A DNA stretch of 64,000 nucleotides from Orientallactaga sibirica (lineage: Eukaryota; Chordata; Mammalia; Rodentia; Dipodidae), in the NCBI GenBank assembly GCA_036365145.1, contig JAEOAD010000031.1, forward strand, positions 7,164,001 through 7,228,000, given 5' to 3'. Position 1 is the stretch's first letter; every line of letters starts with the position of its first letter. Under the pieces are notes generated by a model that was not told the DNA's origin, did not search any database, and saw nothing but the letters and a program-made list of their open reading frames with translations. Positions 10,480-19,144 of the stretch are shown here, piece by piece. The position numbers and the translations under genes are program-made.

Positions 10480-12497
10480 TTTTGTTTTTCGAGATAGGGT
10501 CTCAGTGTAGCCCAGGCTGACCTGGAATTCACTATGTAGTCTCAGGGTGTCTTTGAACTCACAGCGATCCTCCTACCTCTGCCTCCCGAGTGCTGGGATT
10601 AAAGGCGTGAGCCACCACGCCCTGCTAGTTCCGTGAATTTTTGCACCCCGTTTGTTGGTGTCTGGTCAGATGAGGGGCGAAAAGCGTGGAGAGCTGGTGG
10701 TAGGGGCTGGGCTTTAGGGAGAAACTTGGAAAAGGGGCTGCCGCGTGCTGGGGAGTCTCCCTACCTCCGCTGGCCTTGGCCGGCTGCTCTATCTTCCTTC
10801 CCTGGTCGCCCTCCTCCGCTCCTAGCCCCCCCGCCCCCTGTGGACAGCTGGGCCTATGGGCACGCTGCCCTTGGGGAACTCATCCTCCTTGCATGGGGCC
10901 CCTGCGAAAGAGCTGCCCGTGGGAGTGGGCTTCTCGTAAAAATGGTATTGGCTGAGGCAAGGGAGGTCACAGCTGGGTCCCACTCAAAGGTCCTGAGATA
11001 GATCTGACCTCAGAGATGGAACGCAAAGCATTGTGTGCTCCAAGCTGCCCTGCAAGAAGACCTCCTGGTCCTCCTAGAGATGCGTGAATCTATGGGGTCC
11101 CTTTGCACTCCTCTCTGCCTCCCCTGAAACCTGCTCCCTGACTAAATATTCCTTGGGGTACATGTCAGAGCAGGACTCTGAGATCCCAAAGGTGATTTTG
11201 TAAAGGCGATCTGGCTCCCCCTGTTTTTGTGGAGATGACCAAGCTCCACCCAGTTTCAGGCCTGGTGACCACAGTCCACCTGTTTCTTTCTCTTTTCCCG
11301 CTAAACACTTGGTCGGTTCTGAGAGGCTGCGGTTGGTTGGGAGGGCAGGAAGAAGTGCCTGAGGAGCCCAGGCCTTGGCAATTCCAGAGCTTTCTCCATG
11401 TGAGACTCTTGTCTGTGCCCAGCCAGGTCAGAGGAGGGGATTAACCTGCTATTTAAAGCCAGTGACTAATAGCTCTGTGGGAGCAGCCTGAAGCTCCCCA
11501 GGCCACTGCTGAGGTAGAGCACCGATGGCTCATTAATGGTGTTGTCTGCCTCGTAGCTGAGGAGGACGACTCTGAGCACCCTGGGGCTTTGGATCTTCAA
11601 GAGGGCCCTTCTTCCTGGGATTGGTGACTGTGGGGAGGCAAAGAGAGCTCTCTTGTCTTCCTCCAAACGGGGTTTGATGTGGGCTCTAGAATGCCAACGT
11701 CAGTCAGAGGAACCTATGTATAGCGGACCTGGGGATGCCATTCATTGTTTGGCAGCAGAGTCAAAGGACCCTGGACTGGTGGGAGTGAGGTGGCCTTCTG
11801 AGGGAGTGCCTTATCAGGCCGGCTTTCAGAGGCCCCTGTCTAGATGTGTGTGTGGGTGCACAAATCACCACCAGGTGCTGCCCGTTCTCCTCCTCTGCTC
11901 TCCGTCTAGGCTGACAGTGCACATCTGTCACCCAGGGCCCATCCAGAAGCTTAGGTGGTCTCTCCAGCCCTTCTCCCACTTCCCCAGCTTTTGTCCCTTT
12001 TGCCTTGCCTTGCTCCTTCACCTTTACCCTGGAGGGTTTGGTCTGCAGCAACACCCCCCCCCCACACACACAAAGGGGAGCCCATCATCATCATGTGGAT
12101 GGGTCAGCTGTCTTTCCCCAACTTGGAGGTGGTTTCCACACTCACACCTTACCCCTGAGAGCCTTGCTGTGTGTGGGAGTGGGGCTCCCTGGTTCCTATT
12201 GGATAATAATGGAGAGGCTGAAGGAAGGTTCAAAGCTGACCTAACCCTATCCTTCCAGTCATATCTTAAATGTTTTCCAGCATACCAAACACTCAGAGTG
12301 TCTGTTTTTCTCTAGCACATTCTTTTCTCATTCCTCAATCTGGGACCTTCCCCACTCTGTCTTAGACCAGCTTAAGTGTCCCTCATCTGTGAAATTTCCA
12401 TCTGCTTGGCAGAAATCACACTCTGTATGCACTTTATATGACACTGTATGTACGGTCTTCTGCCTGAGCAGGTGCCTGGCTATTCTGTTTCCCACTG

Positions 12498-12537
<40 letters not shown>

Positions 12538-15500
12538 TGATGGTGCAGGGAATCAAACCCAGTGTCTTGAGGCTTGGATCACACCCAGTTTCTGTCTTGG
12601 GGACCCAGCGTGTGCATAGTAGTTGGCCCCTAAACAGTTTAGCAACTGATCACATCAGGACTGCTGTTGCAGGTGACTTTTGTGACTCCAGCCTGTGCCT
12701 GAATGGAGGGACCTGCTTGATGAGCCAAGATGGTTTCTTCTGCCTCTGCCCTGAAGGCTTCACAGGTCTTGTTTGCAACGAGACTGAGAAAGGTAACTGC
12801 TCCCCGCTGTATTGCCCCCGGCCTCTAGCTCTTCCCTAGTAGGCAGCCCTCATTCCCCTGGAAACTCCCAGGCACTTGGAAAACCAGTGCTTCCAGGATC
12901 AGGTCTGATTTACCTCTCTAGGACCTTTCTCTGTCCAAGAAGATTGGAGGAGGGGAAAGGGAGGCCATGGAGGGCTGATTTGGGGTGGAGGAGATCCTTT
13001 GGGTCTGGGTCATCTGTTGTTTGCTGTGCTTGTCCCCGTCCTTGTCCCACTTATCTGCCCATCTGACCTGTCTCCTTACCTCCAGGTCCCTGTTCCCCAA
13101 ACCCTTGCCGCCATGGTGCTGCATGCCAGGTGATTGAGGCCAGACAACGAGGGGATATCTTCACCCAGTACATCTGCCAGTGCCCTCAGGGCTTCTTTGG
13201 CACCCACTGTGAATCTGGTGAGTACCAAGGACCCGTTGCTGGCCACAGGTCATGTGCTGGCTTCCTTCACAGTGGCAGGGCTGCCTCTGGGGAGGCTGAG
13301 GAAGGGGGTAGAGCTTCAGTGAGGCCTGGGGTCAAGGTTCCTGTTCTGTTCTAGTCTAGCTTTCTCTCCTGGGACTAGTGGCCAGGCCTGGTGTCACTGC
13401 AGGGGAGTGAGGTAGTGTGAATGACCCTGGAGGTCATGGGAATGCTATTTCCTGAATCCGAGTGCCAGACACTGAGGGCTAGCTCTTGGATTTTCCTACC
13501 AGTCGAGCTGAACAGGCTTACTCTTAATCTTGGGGCTCAGGAGCTCAGTCAGTCAGGCTTGGTGTATGGTTCACTTACGGTCTATTCACAGAAGTTGGAG
13601 AGGAGGGGGAGTCCTGGGCAGACTGGGTTGCCTGGTGTATGGAGAGGGGCTGACCCTGCCTTGACCTGCTTGTTTATCCTTGGGCCCCAGAGTGGCCTGG
13701 ATGGGTGCCAAAGGACATTTCTGAGAGCAGTTCTCCCTGCTGTCCCCCCTCCCCCCATACTCATGCTTGATGTACATCAGGACTTTACCTCACTCTTTGT
13801 GGGATGCATAGGTGGGTGGAGTGGGCTCTGCCATCTAGCTGGTCAGGCACTGAGTATCTTGGGGTCGGGGGTGGGAGGGGAAGGTGACATCTTACCCTCC
13901 CTCAGGCAGCTGCTGATTGGACTGAATTTGCTGACCTACAGAAGGAGGAGGGCTGGGCCAACTGGGTGGGGGCTGGGCCCTGGGATTGAGGGAGAGTGGG
14001 CAAAGTTCCCAGGATGCCTTTGACTTCAGAGAAGGTGGTGAGAGGATATAAGTCTTGGGTTCTGTATGGAGGCCAGATGAGTTTGGGATCCTGGGTGGAA
14101 GGCTGGAGGATGGGGGTTGTTAAGTCTAGGTGGAGCCAGGTGAGCCTGCTAATTACCAAGTGGAAGCTGAGCTAACCATGGTGTGCCTGTGTGGGAATGA
14201 CTCAGCCTGCCTTCTCTGAGCTGCTGGGCCTGGGGTCTGCTCCAGGCTGGATGGCAACACCTGGAGCAGAGAGTGGGTGGTGCCCACATAGGTAGGGGAG
14301 CCTTTAGATGGGAACCCTCACAGCCCCTCCTTATTAGTTATGCTGTCTGTTTTCTTGGTGCCAGCTCATAACCACATACTTCAGTCCCTTGGAGTGTGAG
14401 TATGGTAGGAGTGAGAGCTATCTGCAGGCAGACTTGGCCCAGATCTCTGCTCAGCCATGGCAGGCCCATATTTTGGGCACTTGGCAACTTATCCTCTTTG
14501 CAAGATTGGTAGGACTGGGCTGGGGAGATGGTTAAGTGGTTAGAGGCGCCTGCTGGCTCAGGTTTGATTCTCCAGCACCCATATAAAACTAGATATAAAA
14601 GTGGTGCATGTGCCTAGCATTTGTTTGCAGTGGCAAGAGACCCTGGCATGCACACATAGCACATGTGAATAAACTTTAGAAAAATAACACATTTAAAAAA
14701 TAATACTAGGGCCAGAGAGATGGCTTAGCAGTTAAGGCACTTGCAGGCAAAGCCAAAGGACCCAAGTTTGATTCCCCAGTACCCACATAAAGCCAGATGC
14801 ACAAGGTGACGCATACATCTGGAATTCATATGCAGTCGCTGGAGGCTCTGGTGTGCCCATGCTCTAAATAATAATTAATAATAATAATACTAAAAAAGAT
14901 TGGTAGTATCTGCTCAGCATATGAGCGTTGGCTGCAGGAGGAGCCTTAAGTCTGTCTCTAGGTTCCCCCCTTGGCAGCAGGGTCCTTACTGCAGGTGCCT
15001 GAAGGGCATGGGGAACTCTGCCTGCAGCAGGCTTGATAACTCTCCTGGGACCTCTTTGCTGTATTGCTGGAGTCATGAGGGAAAGAGATGGGACTGTGGC
15101 TGGGAGCGGGTTCACAGATGACTGGGTGGGTGAGAACTCCCTGGTGGAAGGTACAAAGGAGACAGGAGAAAGCAGAATGGTATTCCTGTTCCATTCAGAA
15201 AACTGCCAGGGAGATTCTAGAAAATTCCATGTAGAACAAGGTATGATGGCACATGTCTGTAATCTGAGCTACTCAAGAGGCTAAGACAGGAGGATCACAA
15301 AAAGAAAAGGATGAAGGAGGAGCACTTGCTCAGCTTGGTCGACTTCAGTCCCTAGTATGACAAAGCCTTAACAACAAACCAACCTTCTAAGCAGACTTGC
15401 TGCTTTGTGTAACAGAGTGCCTGTGCTGTTTGCTACTGTCCAAGCTGTCACCTCTCCCAAAGCCACCCGCCTGGGGGATCCAGGACTGGGCTGCTGAGAA

Positions 15501-18500
15501 AGAGGTCACCTTACTCTTCTCTCCCACCAGTGAACGAGACTATCCGACACAACATGGAGGGAGACCACCTGTCCATCACAGCCAACCCTACCCCAGTCCC
15601 CGTCCCTGCTCTTTCCAACCACCGGGTCCTACCCTCTCGTGAGTGACGCTGCCTGTCCCTTTCCCTCTGGCACCTCCCCGTGCATCTTCTCTTCCTCTTG
15701 CTCCTCTGCAGTCTCTGCTCTCAGTGAGGGTCTGAGCTGCTCTCTGGCTTTGGGTCCTGGTCAGAAGCCACACTGGTTTTTTTTTTTTTTTCTTTTTTTC
15801 TCCCCCTCTTGTCCTGTGGTCCTAGCTGGGCTCGGGAACCTGCAGGGTGACTTGCCGACTGCCCTTCTCCCCCTCTAGGGTGCACGATGAAGCTAGGCAT
15901 GGAGGGAGGTGCCATTGCCGACTCACAGATCACCGCCTCATCGGTGTACGTTGGCTTCTTGGGCTTGCAACGCTGGGGCCCGGAGCTGGCCCGCCTGCAC
16001 CTCACAGGCATCGTCAATGCCTGGAAGGCCAGCAACTACGACAACAAGCCCTGGATCCAGGTACGGAGAAGACACTGTCCAGAACAGAGCGGGGGAAAAG
16101 AGAGAGGGATTGGTGAATGTGCCCATGGTGGGGGCTCAGAACCCGGTCCATATAGCAAGGGAGCAGATGACCACGGGTCCAGGATCTGTAGGTGGAGGAC
16201 AACCTTGGAGTCTAGAGCAAGTGGGTAGGGTATGGGGAGAGCAGTCTCCTCCCACCCCACCCCCACCTGTAGACTGTTGTCCACCTACTGGCCTCTGAGG
16301 CCTTGCCTGTCCTTGTTAGCATCCTGGAGCACTGGCTTCAAAGACTTGAAAGAGAAAGCTCCCCCCCCCCCGGAGAGGAATGCAGGGGGGACCTTGGATG
16401 CAAAGAACCGGATGATGAGGGTGCTGCCTTCCTCTCCTGGAGTCCAGGTGAACCTCCTGCGGAAGATGCGGGTGACAGGTGTGGTGACGCAGGGCGCCAG
16501 CCGTTCTGGGAAGGCAGAGTATGTGGAGACCTTCAAGGTGGCCTACAGCCTAGACGGACGCAAGTTCCAGTTTGTCCAGGATGAGCAAGGGTCTAAAGAC
16601 CAGGTGGGCCTTATTGGAGCTTAAAGAAGGGTTATAAGGTCAGGATCCCCTAGGGGCCTAGCAGTGAGTGAGGGGCAAGAAGACCCTGGGTGATTGGCAT
16701 GAGGGGTGTTCAAGTGCATCTTGCTTTTTGGAAATGGAGAGACCCAGCCTGTGTCTGTGCTCTGTGGTTCCAAGAAGGAGCCCCACTTGATGGATGAGAA
16801 TAGACACTCAAAGTGGCAAATTGACCTGGGTGCTGGGTGTGGGGGAGGTGGGTTTCGGGGCTACGATGTGCAGTTGCATAGATTGTACACTGCTCAAGGA
16901 TGTCATTACTAAGTGGCAACACTTACAGTATGGACACATGTATGTTTCTATCTGTCAGAATGTTGTCGTCAGAGTTTGTTGAGAATGGAATCCCTTTTCG
17001 TAATGTGCACAGAGGCACTCTATCGGTAACCCTGTGATTGAGATGGGGGACGGGCGTCTATGGAGATATGGAAAGGAGGCTTTGTTGGAAAGGCTGTGGA
17101 GTGGACGAGCCTGGGCTATAGCCTGAGCTCTTGGGAGCTCTGTGTTCTCACTCTCAGCCCCAGGACAGCTTCCCAGGTCTGAAGAGGAAGAGGTCCAGAA
17201 GGGGGTGCTGACACACCCACTGCTCCTCCAGCCTTGCTTTGCTCCTTTCCTCCTAGGTGTTCAAGGGAAATGTGGACAATAGCAGCCCGAAGTTTAACAT
17301 GTTCAGCACCCCCTTGGAGGTACAGTACGTGAGGCTGTACCCTGTTTCGTGTTACCAGGCATGCACACTCCGCTTTGAACTCCTTGGCTGTGAGATCCAT
17401 GGTGAGTGCTGGGATGTGGCTTTCCCTGCCCCCACTTTGTGAGTGAGTTGGTGAGGGGACCCTCTGGGGAGCCCAGTCCCACCTGTCAACCATCAGTCTG
17501 GGTCTTTTGGCTGGTCACTTCACTTCCCAGAGCACTGCTTACTCTGGTCGGTTCCTAGGGCTTCTAGAACAGGCAGCATTAGTCCTGCCTAGCAGATGTG
17601 ACTCCCGTGATTGCAGAGAGTTTTTCTTCGTGTACACACTTGTTCCCAGGCCTTGAACACACGGGTGCTTGGTAAATCTGTGAGGAGTGGATGAATGAGG
17701 GAAGGGAGAGCCTGATGTAGTATTCCTCAAGGGTACCCAGCTGGGAGTGCACAGCATGGTGTGGAACCCAGGTCTCACCCCACCATCCAGAAGCTTTGCC
17801 CATAAGCCTCCTGTGGTCTGTGTTCAACACTCCCATGGATGCTTCCAGGACCCTAGAATTCTGCTGCCTATTCAAGAGAGTCCTTCCCAGATGGAGAGCC
17901 AGGGGAACCAGAAAGGGACAGGTTACTGCTGAAGCAGGGAAACTGCTTTGGAGAAATCCAAGTGCCTGCCATGGCAGACTACTTAGCCCAGCTCAGCCCC
18001 TCTTTCTCTAGGTCTCGGTCTGTGTTTGTAGCCACAGCGCCACCTGCTGGCCACCAGAGGAACTGCGCTCCCATGCCAACAGTACTACACAGCTGAGTCC
18101 AGTACTTCCCTGGGTTTTGTCTTGTGTTTATTTAGAGTTGTTTTTTTTTTTTCCACCGCTGGGATGGAACCCAAGGCTTTGAGAATGCTAGGCAGCATGC
18201 TTCCTCTCAGTGCTATTGCCTTTTGTGCCATGTCACATGGGGGAAGAAACTGTCTTCTTTTAAAAGGAAATGAAGGCAAGGGACGGAACCAGGTGTGGCT
18301 GGTTCTCCCTGGGGTCCCCTCAGCCCTTGTTGACTTAGGCGTTCGGTGCTCAGTGTCGCTGGATGGTGCTGTCTGGACTGCTGAAGGCTCAGAGAGGGTT
18401 AGCCTCCCGAGTGGGCAGGGCTTCGTTGCCCGTCTCTCTCTGTAGGCAGCTCAAGAGGGTTGCTGTGCCTGGACATGTGCAAGTGCACGCTGTGGGTGGG

Positions 18501-19084
18501 GTGAGGTCCCGGTGTCCCAGGAATCCACTGGGAGACTGGTGCCCCACACCTGGATTAACCTTTGCAGCAGGATGTCGTATCCTTGGTGACTTGATGAACT
18601 GTTTAACTTAGACATTTATGAAGCTCCCCCCTGAATACCTGGCTCTTAAGAAACTATACAAAAGGGAGACCTTTGACCTCATGGAACTCACATTCTTGTG
18701 AGGGAGTTGACCTGAGATAAGGAGCTAATAAAAGAGTGGCAGCCAGGGAAGGAAAAACAAGAGAGGAGGGGCAGTGTGAGGATTGTTCAGCTGGAGAGCC
18801 CGCCCCAAGAAGCTCTTGGAATCTCCCACCTCCATCCTAGAAGGAGACAGGAACCCACGGCCTCTTGCATGCTGGGAAAACACTTCCACAGAGCCTAGAG
18901 TCTTTGGTTGGTTTTAGAGGCAGGGTCTCAGTATGTAGCACAGGCTGGCCTGGACTTTGCAGTCCTCTTGCCTCAGCCTCTTGAGTACTGGGATTACAGG
19001 CGTGCATACCACACCTGACCAAAGTCTTTTTTTAAATTAATTAATTAATTAATTAATTAATTTATTTATTTATAGAATCAGACA

Positions 19085-19144
<60 letters not shown>

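Larger units (their letters stand above)
9976..12672 (+). other. MFGE8: MFGE8 intron 1
   Basis: Holds the CpG-rich start, one B1 SINE (about 10490-10625), unique sequence from 10.63 to 12.48 kb and a TG microsatellite. Several open frames exist here (for example about 220 codons at 11653-12315) but none has splice signals or recognisable protein content. No separate gene is seen. Confidence 0.7.
13218..15530 (+). other. MFGE8: MFGE8 intron 3
   Basis: Mostly unique sequence from 13.2 to 14.5 kb, then two sense-strand DIP-type SINEs (14516-14895) and a B1 fragment (about 15239-15300). A TGACTCAGC motif lies at 14198-14206. No additional exon is recognisable. Confidence 0.65.

Noticed and set aside
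11653..12315. 220-codon open frame in MFGE8 intron 1
   Set aside because: Composition is that of GC-rich intron DNA. There is no recognisable domain, and it lies wholly within a well-defined intron on the gene strand.
14516..14895. tRNA-like A and B box sequences
   Set aside because: These belong to tRNA-derived SINEs, followed by CT-rich and A-rich tails. No cloverleaf of a functional tRNA was found in the window.
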